Shown here in pieces: positions 31,969 to 42,033 of a DNA stretch of 64,000 nt. The DNA is from Sycon ciliatum. Lineage: Eukaryota; Porifera; Calcarea; Leucosolenida; Sycettidae. Under the pieces are notes generated by a model. That model saw only the letters and a list, made by a program, of their open reading frames with translations. It did not search any database and had not been told where the DNA came from. The stretch spans positions 22,014,711-22,078,710 of the forward strand of contig NC_088645.1 in the NCBI RefSeq assembly GCF_964019385.1, written 5' to 3'. Position 1 is the stretch's first letter; every line of letters begins with the position of its first letter. Both the position numbers and the translations under genes were made by a program.

Positions 31969-34900
31969 TCAGACCAGACCAAACAGTTTCTTTCCCCATC
32001 CAATAATGGTGTCAAGGTCGGGTGGTGTCTTGAGCACCGTGCCCTTGTCCAGGCCGAGTTGCAGCCACTGCTCGGCCGTCATCAAGTCGCCGCACACGTC
32101 CACGGTGGCTTTGGCCGAGGGCGCGTACACCAGGTTGTTGCCGGTGCGGAACGACAGCGTCTCCGGCTGCGTGACGTTGCACGCCGGCTTGAAGCGGTAC
32201 ATGTACTCGCCGGGCACTCCGCGCAGCACGCACGTGCAGTTCACGTAGCTGTCGGCGATCGACGCGTTCAGCGCGTTCTGGAAGACGCTGAAACAGGAGT
32301 ACTGATACACCTGCAGAACAGGTTCGACACAGAACAGGTTCAGAACCAAACGATACAACGCACTGGGGTCATCCTTCTCACATAGACAATACAGCAGAAC
32401 AGAACAGGTTCAGCAACAGATGATAAAACATGCTCCGGTCAAACCGCTCTCACATAGCCAATAATGCAGAGCAGGTTAGAGGTAAAGCATGTGAGGGCAA
32501 TGAAATCATCCCCCACCGGGAGCACACAAAACGTATCTGATTCCTCAAGGTCATAACACAATGTTCAAAACAAAATGATGGCAGACAAGTACGGAGAGTC
32601 CCTTCTGTATGCACATATAAACACATAATGCATTCACAGGTGCACACACGCACACACACGCACAGTCGCAAACGCCCATCTAAGCGCGAACCTCAAACAT
32701 CATGGCATGACGTATCTCAACGTTGGCATGCCAGCTGTAACACGCCAGCGCATCCTCACGTACATCACTGCCGCGCAACATGCAAAACACAACATGCAGG
32801 TACGTACCACCGGATAGATATTGTAGTTATTCGACGAGATCTTGTCATGGCCGCCAAAGTTTGTCTTATGCCCACCGTAGACCAGGTAGTTGTCGCTGTG
32901 ATGGTAATACGAGCTGCCGTCATCATTGTCCAAGCACAGACTTGAGCCGTAGTTGCAGAGCAACAGGTTATGGTGGACGACGTTCATTGCCGGGTAGACT
33001 GTTGGCTTCTCCGGATTCGGCACGTCGGTGAGAAACGGCTGCCGGTCCCAGGAGTTGAACGGTGCATGGTCGGAGCTCTCGCGGCACATGTTGAAGAGAA
33101 CATTGTCCTCCATGTCGTTGCCGCCGCCAAAGCCGTCGTTGATGTTGATGCCGGCACGCGGTCCGTTGAAGCAGATGTTTGTACGCAGTGTGGTCTGCGC
33201 CGACTTGGCTTGGAACCAGCAGCTGGACTGTTTCTCGTAAAGGCCGATCTCGTGGATGAAGTTCTGCTCGATGTGATTACGACGCGGCTGTTCACCGGAC
33301 GTGCCGTCGATCAGATTCGTGTAGCCCCACGCGGCCATTGCCGTGTCTCCAATCAAAGTGAATTCATTGTTACTGATCATACTGTCATGGACAAATCCAG
33401 ACAGGAACAATCCGTTGCCGTCTAGATTCTTGAAAACGCAGTTCTCAATCGTAAGCAGTTTTGTACCTTCGGCAAACACCGCACCGGATCGTTGTAGACC
33501 CCAGTCTCCACCGGACGGCACGCCGTGTGGATCCATGTACGTGTAGGCTGCTGTTGTCATGACAACATTCCTCAGGGTAAAGTTGATAACCGGATCGTCC
33601 ATAGAACCAGTGATGCTGATGAGAGTTTTCAGGTTGGCAGCAACAAACTGGAAGTCTTCAGGTGGAGGTCCTGTGCCGTTGTGGAAATAGTATAGTTTAC
33701 CAGAGTCTGGATTATAGAAGTACTCATTAGGGTGATCAAGCTCTTCGAAAACATTTGCCAACCACCACTCAGAGCCCTCCGCGCTTCCCCGCGCTCCTTG
33801 AAATCCTCCTCGGGAGAATGTACTTTTCCCGGATTCCGGGTCGAAGTCCTTGAAATCGAACATCCACGAGGACCAGTGGTGCGGGCGCCACGTGTGCAGC
33901 ACCGCCGTTTTCTTGAACAACTCCGCGTCGTAGGTGGCAAGACGCGGTAAGTAGAGCGGCTTGAAGACGATGCCCGATGGTGAGAGGAATGTAAATGCTC
34001 CACCGCCGCTGGGCTCATCGGAGCACCAGTAGGACTCGGGCGGCGTGAAGATGTCGCACGGGCCATCAATGCCGATGCGGAAGTTCTGGAACAGCGGGTT
34101 CAAGTCATCCGTGGGCTTGTCGATGGTGATGAACGTCGAGTTTCCCTTGTCGACAGGAGGAACCCAGTCCACTCCACCCGGCACCCATCCGGCCGGGAAA
34201 AGGGTCGTGTCTGGGCTTGCAATGTTCGGGTAGCGTGCACGATTGGCCTGGAAGAAGTTCCCGGCTTCGGCGTCTTCTTTTGTTTTGGCAATGAACATAC
34301 CGAGCTGCAGGTTTTCCGGCGCTTGGCCCGTGACGTCGGCAACGTAGATGTTGGTCCCATCGTCCCAGTAGCCACTCGTGTCCGTCATGGAGACGTGAGG
34401 CGCCCACCACTGGTCTGTGTGTAGGTAGCATCCCTGGCTCCAGCCAGTCGCGTCTGCCTTGTGCCAGGTCCACGAGAAACACTCGCCGTACTTGCACTGA
34501 CCCTCGCACTCCTCACTGCTGGCAAACGTCCCCACGTATCTGTGCAGCAAAGAGTCAAATACAAAAAGCCAGCCGTGGTTCCAGGGCTGTAACCCAGGGG
34601 TGCGAAAAAATACGATGGCAAATTGTCTTCTAACATAAATGATCATAAGGGGTCGTCCGTATTTTTCGAAAAATTAAAAAATCCGTCCTCAGGCAGAAAG
34701 GGGGTGGGTGGTCAAGAGCGCTGGCGGAATTTAATTTTTTGATTTTTCGTACCTTTTTTTCCGTCAGTGACTCATACACTCGTTGCACTGACTCGTAGTG
34801 CACTGTAGCTGTAGACGTAGTGTAGGATCGCAAACACCAGTATGATATACCGGTACATGACTTTTTTTGTGGTTGTAGGATGTGCATGGCCTTCGGTAGA

Positions 34901-37056
34901 CCTCCTACTCACTTTAGCTACTAGTACTTGACATACATACGTCATGTACATGTAGGTGCGATCACTGAATCAGTGAACATGGGGTCAGTTCTTATTTTCG
35001 AGCTGGGCATCGGTAAAAATCAAAAAATTAATGGGAAAAAATGGGGGGTGGGTGGGTGGGTCAGAGACAATTTTGCACGAGGACGGATTTTTTAATTTTT
35101 CGATAATTACGGACGACCCATAAGTAATCAGATGGTGAGTCAAGGAAAATCTTTTAAAAATTGAAACAAGGAAAATGGTGGGACACAAGCTATGTCTCAG
35201 AGACTCAGTATTCCTTGTCAGTCTGGTGCTACCTTGTGCACGTCTGACGTGTGCGGCTTGTTGTTTATTTATGCTCACCCGAAATGCGTGTGAGCTGCAT
35301 GATAATGCATTCTTGCAGGTTTGCGAGAGGAAAGCTCGATGGACTTTCCCTGTGCGCTCTGGATAACAGACATGAGCCAGTCAAGTGGCAAGTCATGGCT
35401 GCGGGGCTGATTGCCTCCCCCGTGTATAGGGAGCAGTCCTCTCCACTAGTGACTGCGTTCATCCCCGGGATGCCCACAGGATCAACTCAACATGTACACA
35501 TGTACGCATAGAGGTGATACGAGTATCATTTCACGGTGGATTTTCTAATGTGCACAACGCATGCAGCGTGAGTCAGCAGATTTTTAAATGTTAATGTGAG
35601 TCGCCAGTGCAAGTGCAGCGCTGTGCCGTGAGTCCACAACTTCCCCACCACATCTCTACTGATTATGTATTCGCATACCAGTAACCTTATTAAGGTGAAA
35701 AGGCATAGTGGTGGCCTGCGGACGCGAAGGCTATAGGCTGTGTGTTTCTGAACGTTCAATTGATGCTCGCGCACATCCCGGCGCGAATATTATAATTATC
35801 ATACCGGTAACCTCCATACAGTAAATCTCGTGAGTACATTATCAAAAATCGACCGAGGGTATAACAACAGTTCGCGAGTAACAACCCAATCTTCAGACAC
35901 GTAGCGACCCTTGTCTGCATAGCTTACTTTCACTCTTACAAATAATGACAAGATGCGGAAAATGACACTTTTCTCATGCATGATCGTGGGTCACTATTCA
36001 CAAGGTTGACCGAATTACGGATTTAGGGCAATCTTTCCAGAGTAGAGTCAGCTTGGCGTATAACGACACTCGGCGGGGCATCAGAAAAGTGTCCTTATTC
36101 GCGAAGTGCCCTTATACCCGAAGTCTCATTATATGTATACAGTTAGATGGGACTTTGCTCTGGGCATGGAAATTCTGTCGTTATTCGCGAATTGTCGTTA
36201 TATCCGCAGTCGTTATTTGCGAAATTGACTGTACTTACTTGATGGTGGGAGAGCTCTGGCCTGGTCCTGGTGCAAGTCCCCACACGTTGTCAGCTCCTCC
36301 CTGTATGATCATTTGTGGAGCGTGCTGGGATACGTTATATGGCTTCCACTGGGGTGCGAGAGGAAGTCCTCCACTCAGCACTACCGTCTCTCCAGGTGCA
36401 GATTCAATGATTGTACCGCTGTCCTGTACGTTCACTTCCACCGTGGTATTTAGATAGTGAATTCCAGAACGCAGTACTATGCCCACGCTGATGTCTGCAG
36501 CTCGTGAGCCAGGGTTCTCGTCTAGCTGCTGCCGTCGGTACGCCCGAGTGTGTGCCAGTGCCTGATGCAGCGTCCTGAACGGAGTGCGCGCATCGCTTGC
36601 ATCCGTGCTGAAGTCATCCCCGACCTTCGCATCCACATACACACGATACTGGACTTGGCTCAGCTTGTCGTTCAGTGGTGGTGCTAGCCTCTTCTTCTTC
36701 TGATGTTGCTGGTCCGTGCGTCGCTGCTGCTGAACTGAAATGTCAGGGTTAGGGTTGAATGGTTTGTGACATAGCGTGGTCAATTGGAGTGCATCCCAAA
36801 CGTTCTTCATCGGTGCACGATGCGGCTGTAATGAGAGACTGTAGTTGTAAACCAGATAGCGTGCTTCGCAGTCGAAATCGGCCGGCACATCCTGCGGAGC
36901 ACCATTGTTGCCGATGCGACGGAGCAGCTCGAATCCGTCATAATTCACCGCCTCCTGATGGTAGCCAAACTCGGCACCCTCTGTCACCACCAACCCGACC
37001 AACAGGCACGAGAAGACGAGGACTTGACCATCCCTCACGGTAAGAGATAACATCAT
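31969..37056 (-). CDS. Secreted Apple-like / right-handed beta-helix protein A (three exons)
   Basis: Exons 36239-37056, 32808-34539 and 31969-32310 (minus strand); intron phases 2 and 0; 963 residues. Exon 1 encodes a signal peptide (VLVFSCLLVGLVVTEG), a conserved EFGYHQEAVNYDGFELL region and the opening of a beta-helix (VYVDAKVGDDFSTDA, ARTPFRTLHQAL, VVLSGGLPL). Exon 2 begins with an Apple/PAN-like cysteine module (SSEECEGQCKYGECFSWTW...GCYLH), then RARYPN, NVFEELDHPNEYFYN, SGKLYYFHNG and many PbH1-type rungs (IENCVFKNLDGNGLFLSG, ISNNEFTLIGDTAMAAWGY). Exon 3 is a Cys-containing tail (NCTCVLRG...TIIGWGKKLFGLV). The fold is shared with polysaccharide lyases and some glycosidases; catalytic residues are not identified. 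Very close to B. Donors are GTAAGT and GTACGT. Confidence 0.85.
34650..35119. mobile_element. 470-bp MITE with GGGTCGTCCGTA ends in intron 1 of gene A
   Basis: The left arm GGGTCGTCCGTATTTTTCGA and the right arm ending ..TTACGGACGACCC pair over about 45 bp, with ATAAG on both sides (34645-34649, 35120-35124). It starts about 110 bp upstream of the exon 2 acceptor of gene A. Confidence 0.8.
36045..36231. mobile_element. TA-flanked MITE touching the exon 1 donor of gene A
   Basis: The ends GAGTCAGCTTGGCGTATAAC and (right, inverted) CAGTCAATTTCGCAAATAAC resemble each other, and TA lies on both sides (36043-36044, 36232-36233), as for Tc1/mariner-type elements. It includes about one and a half copies of a unit GTCGTTATTCGCGAATTGTC + GTTATATCCGCA, close to the 33-bp minisatellite unit at the right end of the window. 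The right TA overlaps the sixth base of gene A's donor. Confidence 0.6.
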
Positions 37057-37325
37057 GCCGATCTGAACGACGGGAAGCCGGAGTCGTACTCACTCAGAAG
37101 GATAAACCTCTCGCAGTCTCCCTCTTCGCATGCCGCAGTTTGCGATCCTTGCAGTAATTTGTTTGATTCAATCTCCGGCATGTCAAATACCACAGTGACT
37201 CAGAAATACTTGAGGCAGATTTTGATTTCGGATTCGCTGCTCTCAAACCATGCACAATGACATTATTTATGTCAATGATTATGTAGATATCTACCAGGGA
37301 GTCATAAAATACCGGTATTTTACTA

Positions 37326-37938
37326 CAGTCAGACCTCGCATAACCGCACACATCTGTTTTCCACAAAAATATCCGGATAGGCGAGGGAACTGGATAACCG
37401 AACACCGTTTATGTTGGATGCATCACGTATGCTGTAAATATGTAAGGCCAAACTAAAGAAGGTGTGTGGTTCGACTCACCCGACCGACCGTACAATTTCA
37501 GCCCGACCGTAACTTTTTTTCGGCGGGCTGTCGTGTGACTGACGTACGTGGACTGAACACGTCCACGTCTACGTGCTGTGCGGCGTGAGTCTGCGGACGC
37601 AGGCGGCTCCTTTTGGACTTGACTTGTAGTTGTACTGCAGTGCAGTGCAGTGAGTGGTACGACTGCTGCCTTGTGCTGGTAGTAGCAGGGAGCCCTACAC
37701 ATACCGGTATGTGTAGGGCTCCCTGGGTAGTAGAGTCTACTCGATACGCGTATACAGTGTATTTACATGTACTAAAAATATATATTAAAAAAAAAAAAAT
37801 CCGCCCGCCCGCCCGTTAAAAAAATGTCCATGTTAGTCGAACCACACACCTTCTTTAGTTTGGCCTAACCAGCTATTTTCTTCCGGATGGCGAGGGATCC
37901 GGATAATAAAAGAGGACCGGATAAGCGAGGTCTGACTG
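37326..37938. mobile_element. Tigger/pogo-like MITE with nested insertion
   Basis: The ends CAGTCAGACCTCGC / GCGAGGTCTGACTG are flanked by TA (37324-37325, 37939-37940). Subterminal GGATAAGCGAGG words are typical of pogo/Tigger-type MITEs (from memory). A partial copy is seen near 54830-54875. Confidence 0.8.
37445..37866. mobile_element. MITE with AGGCCAAACTAAAGAAGGTG ends, nested
   Basis: Inverted arms of about 32 bp (AGGCCAAACTAAAGAAGGTG...CACCTTCTTTAGTTTGGCCT). It lies wholly inside the 37326-37938 element. Exact target duplication not resolved. Confidence 0.8.
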
Positions 37939-37964
37939 TACTCCCGGTCTCTACCATGCATGTA

Positions 37965-38448
37965 CAGTAGGTATCGGTTATAGCGTGGGTGTTTGAAAAA
38001 CGACTTTCTATTCTTATTTCCGATATTTCTTACACACGATAAATCAAGTGTGGTATATCACATGCATGTGCGCAGAGGCAGGAAGATCATCGTACATACA
38101 ACGCAGTACTTCTGTGCATATGGTTGGTCACAGTCACATAGGCTTACCATGTGGCTATGCAAAATGAGTTACATGATCACAACAGTTGAATCTGCAGCAC
38201 TACGACGCAACGAGAGTCAGATCAGAACGGACGGATACTATTACTACAGGCGATACACTTTGTACTAATCTGGTATGTTTCGCTACACAAAGTCCATTCT
38301 TAGGACCGATATATTCTACTATGGGATAAAATTGCTTGTAAGAATAAATGTGCACTTGAAATCCGTGTTATGATTATGAAAACATGAGAGTTCATTCTTG
38401 TAGGCAGTATATTCTTTTACACCACCACGCTATAACCGATACGCACTG
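37965..38448. mobile_element. TA-flanked MITE with GTATCGGTTATAGCGTGG arms
   Basis: The ends CAGTAGGTATCGGTTATAGC and CAGTGCGTATCGGTTATAGC (right, inverted) have TA on each side (37963-37964, 38449-38450). 484 bp; Tc1/mariner-type target. Confidence 0.8.
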
Positions 38449-38643
38449 TACCAGTGAACTGGTCAACTAAACTTCTGCTGGTACCACGGTGACCCTGGGC
38501 GGTGATCGATCCCTGCAGATCTCTGCACTCTTGATATACAATGTATGAGTTGTGTACGAGCACAACTAAGTAGTTAGTTACTTTATTGATAGCCTGAAAG
38601 ACGTTCGGAAATGATGAGAATCCTAGTTTTCTAGAAAGTATTG

Positions 38644-39060
38644 GGGCATGTTCAATTGGTAGGATCGGGATCCAGATCTCAGATCCTTCAGAGTCAACCG
38701 AACACTTTTTTTGGACCTTGACTGTTGCCATGTTGACGAATTATTAAAATGGTGCTCACAGGTCACCCAAAAGGGTGAAAGTTGTACTCACCGCTCGCGT
38801 CGTACGAAAAGTCAACAAGAGTATCTCGATCCACGTGTGTGCGTACCACAATCTGTACAAACAGTCAAACAGGATTTTTACCCGCCACGCACGAAGGTCA
38901 CATTAATTTTGGATCCGTTGGATCGGGTCAACCCTGCTCCCCAAGGTGGGTTGACCAGATCCAAATCCAAAAGATCTGGATCCGGATTCGACCAATCGAA
39001 AGGGTGCGAATCCAGTGGATCCGTTTGATCTGGATCCCGATCCTACCAGTCGAACATGCC
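38644..39060. mobile_element. MITE with GGCATGTTC.A.TGGTAGGATC arms
   Basis: The left arm GGCATGTTCAATTGGTAGGA continues GGGATCCAGATC; the right arm is its inverted partner (GATCTGGATCCCGATCCTAC..CATGCC). The interior repeats GGATC many times. Target duplication not resolved. Confidence 0.7.
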
Positions 39061-39398
39061 TTTGGTCTCCGTGGGCCACTTTCTTCTTCTTTTTTTAAGG
39101 AAAAAGAAATGTCTGCTGTTGAATGGGTCAAGCAGCAAAACACAACAGGGTACTGAGCATGAGGTATACACGCTCCGATTTAAAAAAGACGACCCCTAGT
39201 ATAGCTCGAAAATTCTCGTTACGGTTTTATATTGGAAGTGCCCAATACCGGGGCAGTATTCATGAGAGTATTAAAGTAGGTTATCAAATAGGGGACTGTC
39301 ATTGTCAAGCCATATGGCAAGTCCATCTACATGTGATGTACATTCACATGTACATGTACACAGTCTGCACATTTATAAATGCAGCACAGACTACAGCA

Positions 39399-39462
39399 TA
39401 GTACAGCACAGTACAGTACAGTACGGAACTGTACTGTACTGTACTGTACTGTACTGTACTGT
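39399..39462. repeat. (ACAGT)n/(ACTGT)n palindrome
   Basis: ACAGT units run into ACTGT units around GGA, giving a near-perfect inverted repeat just beyond the 3' end of the dehydrogenase gene. It could extrude as a hairpin in DNA or RNA. Confidence 0.75.
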
Positions 39463-39488
39463 TACCGTTCACAATTGAACCAGAAGAG

Positions 39489-40790
39489 TCACACGCTCGT
39501 CTTGATGTCTTCGCCGGGAAAGTACTTCCTCAGGCGCACGTCGCCAGCGCGGGCGTGCGCCTCCATGCCCTCGAGGCGAGATATGCGCGCGGCCGCCGCT
39601 CCCACTTCGCGATTGGCCTCTCGTGTCATGCGTTGCGTTGTCACCACCTTGATGAACTTGTGCACGGACAGGCCGCCGGTGTAGTGCGCGGCGCCCTTGG
39701 TCGGCAGGATGTGGTTCGGCCCGGAGCACTTGTCGCCGTACGTGACCGTCGTCTCCTCGCCGACGAACAGCGAGCCGTAGTTGCGGAGGCGCTGTGCGTA
39801 CCACTCGTTCTCGCCCGTCTGCACCTCCAGGTGCTCGGCGGCGTACTGGTCGGACACGGTTGCCGCCTCGTCGCGAGTGTCGCAGACGACCACTTCGCCG
39901 TAGTCGCGCCAGCCCACGGTGGCCGCGTCGCGATTCGGCTCAGGCAGGTCGGCGATGAGGCCGTCCATGTGGCCCAGCACGTCCTCCGCCAGCTGCCGAC
40001 TCGTGCTGATCAGCCAGCACGGCGAGTCGGGCCCGTGCTCGCCCTGCGATACCAGGTCCTGGGCGACAATGGCCGCATCGGCACTGCCGTCGGCGATGAC
40101 GGCAATCTCCGTCGGCCCGGCGACCATGTCCATGCCGCACTGGCCGAACAGCTGGCGCTTGGCTTCGGCGACGAAGCGGTTGCCGGGACCGACGAGCACT
40201 TTGGCAGCGCGGCCCGTGAACAGTCCGTACGCCATAGCGGCTATGCCCTGCACCCCGCCCAGCACTAGTATGGTGTCCGCGCCGCACACACTCATTGCAT
40301 ACACGATAGCCGGACTGGCGCCGGATTGGTCGTGCGGTGCCGTGCACGCTACGATGTGCTCCACACCCGCTACCTTAGCGGTGACTATAGACATTATCGC
40401 GGAGGCTACGTGGGAGTAGCGGCCACCTGGCACATAGCAGCCGGCTACGTCGATCGGGATCAGCTTCTGCCCGGCCCAGAGACCTGGCGACAGCTCCGTT
40501 TCAAACGACTGAATCGAGTCGCGCTGCGCCTGGGCAAACTTGCGTACACGATCGATGGAGAACTGAATGTCGGCCTTGAGCTGTTCCGAAACGGTGTCGG
40601 CTGCCGCTTCAATGCGCTCCTTGCTGAGCACGATGTCGCCCTCGTACTTGTCTAGATCCTTGCCATACTGTATAGCTGCCTGCTCCCGACCGGCTTCGAT
40701 CTTCTGCAGCATTGCACGCACTATCCGGCTCGTCTCCTCGCTGCCGCTCTGCGGCGTCTTCTGCGCCTTCTTCAGGTAGGTGACAGGCAT
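39489..40790 (-). CDS. HisD/HpsN-family zinc-dependent alcohol dehydrogenase (single exon)
   Basis: 433 residues starting MPVTYLKKAQKTP, near the usual length for the family. The family oxidises an alcohol to an acid in two NAD+-dependent steps using a zinc site. The zinc ligands of histidinol dehydrogenase are all matched: Q249 and H252 (SQGEHGPDSP), D353 (YGDKCSGPNH) and H412 (LEGMEAHARA). So is the catalytic pair E319-H320 (AAEHLEV). Other signatures are GCYVPGGRYSHVAS, GGVQGIAAMAYG and LVGPGNRFVAEAKRQLFG. GRYSHVAS and GLSVHKFIK resemble sulfopropanediol (DHPS) dehydrogenase HpsN more than true HisD; this is from memory of the families. There is no other histidine-pathway gene here. It is intronless, between beta-helix genes A and B. 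Animals lack histidine synthesis, so a catabolic role or an acquired gene is likely. There is no signal peptide. Confidence 0.9.
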   Translation of the reverse strand: MPVTYLKKAQKTPQSGSEETSRIVRAMLQKIEAGREQAAIQYGKDLDKYEGDIVLSKERIEAAADTVSEQLKADIQFSIDRVRKFAQAQRDSIQSFETELSPGLWAGQKLIPIDVAGCYVPGGRYSHVASAIMSIVTAKVAGVEHIVACTAPHDQSGASPAIVYAMSVCGADTILVLGGVQGIAAMAYGLFTGRAAKVLVGPGNRFVAEAKRQLFGQCGMDMVAGPTEIAVIADGSADAAIVAQDLVSQGEHGPDSPCWLISTSRQLAEDVLGHMDGLIADLPEPNRDAATVGWRDYGEVVVCDTRDEAATVSDQYAAEHLEVQTGENEWYAQRLRNYGSLFVGEETTVTYGDKCSGPNHILPTKGAAHYTGGLSVHKFIKVVTTQRMTREANREVGAAAARISRLEGMEAHARAGDVRLRKYFPGEDIKTSV

Positions 40791-42033
40791 GGTGAGTGCG
40801 GGCGCGGGGGTGCGTGCGTGTGCCGGCGTGTGGAACTGCTGCTCCGTTAAATCCTGTATCCAGACTCACTGAATGCTGCAAACTACTGGCCGGGATCCAG
40901 CGGCTGGCTCATAACACGACAATTACTGCGAGCTCTCTCGTCGGTTTTTCGCACATTCACGGCGCGCTGGGAAAGATTGCTCAGCTATGGTCGCTCTGCT
41001 GCCTGAACAATACCTGCCCTGCCCGTCGCTTTATGGAACACAGATCGGTAATGTGTCGCAAATAAAAGAAAACTCCAAGGCCAGTGAAAGATAATGAAAA
41101 TGTCAAAAACGATGACTTCTTTCACCTTTTATAATTATTTCACTTCATTCTCCCCCTGGCCTGTCACTTCACTGTCTTGAGTGTCACTGAGTGACTCTCT
41201 GTCTTTTTTCAAGTCTTTAGCAGGGCTCTCCACCACCAGACTCTCTACTTCTCTGCCAGACTCTGGTCCTGGAAAACGCCTACAAAACAAGATTGGTGTA
41301 GATGGTGTGTAGACGTAGACCAACATCATCTACATGGTGTAGGCCAGGCCCAGGGGGAGTATGTACCGGTAGAGTGTAGAGACTGTAGTGTAGCCTGTAG
41401 CCTCAGTGTACATGGTGTAGGGGTGCGTGTGGTGTGTGAAGGCTGGTGAAAGATGAGGGGAAACCCCATACTTGCATTCGCAACACTGCACACGCCACGG
41501 CACGGCATCGGACAGACTCAACTCTCAAGTCGGAGCCAAGCAATGCCAAGGCAAGTACTTTGACTTGTATTGGTAATTATTGGGACGTTGGGTCCCGACT
41601 AAAGTAAGTTGATCGAGTTGAGTCTTGCAGCTTGAGCCTCGACTTGAGACATCGACGTACTCGTGCGTTGCGTGAGCGCAGATATTATCGAACGCAGGGA
41701 TGATGCCACTGCACTGCCCAGTCTGGTACAAACGGACCAAAGCCTTTTTTAGTACTGGTTGGCTTAGTCCGGACATCGACGACCGTTATGATAATGCAAT
41801 CATGCAGCGCTGGCCTAGCTGGGTTGGTCAACGGTGACAACAGTGGCAACAGCCAGTAGAAGGGTGCCAAGCCAAGGTGGGCTGGACGACGCCGTTGATA
41901 AAATTTTAGTTGAAAAGTGTCACGGTAGGTGGTGGCAAAACAATTTTCTTGATATCGACTCTGGGAAAGGTATCACCCATCCGCGTACAAGGCTCGACTC
42001 AGTCGGACAGTTTTCTTGAGTAGCTGAGAGCCT
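40791..42033. other. Intergenic region between divergent dehydrogenase and beta-helix gene B
   Basis: The two starts face away from each other across 1.24 kb, so a shared promoter region is possible but no motif was identified. No gene or repeat element recognised. Short TC-rich and GTGTAG-rich stretches occur at 41140-41420. Confidence 0.5.

Larger units (their letters stand above)
37057..39488. other. Intergenic DNA between gene A and the dehydrogenase, filled with MITEs
   Basis: No gene. Four MITEs (37326-37938, 37445-37866, 37965-38448, 38644-39060) and an ACAGT/ACTGT palindrome (39399-39462) make up most of it. A small palindrome CAGGGAGCCCTACACATACC + its complement lies at 37685-37724. 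Confidence 0.7.

Noticed and set aside
39555-40268. 237-codon plus-strand frame
   Set aside because: Antisense to the dehydrogenase gene, whose frame has every family motif.
39489-40790. Bacterial contamination as the source of the dehydrogenase gene
   Set aside because: It sits inside one continuous sequence between spliced, MITE-bearing animal genes and there is no adjoining bacterial gene; an assembly chimera is still possible and should be tested with long reads.
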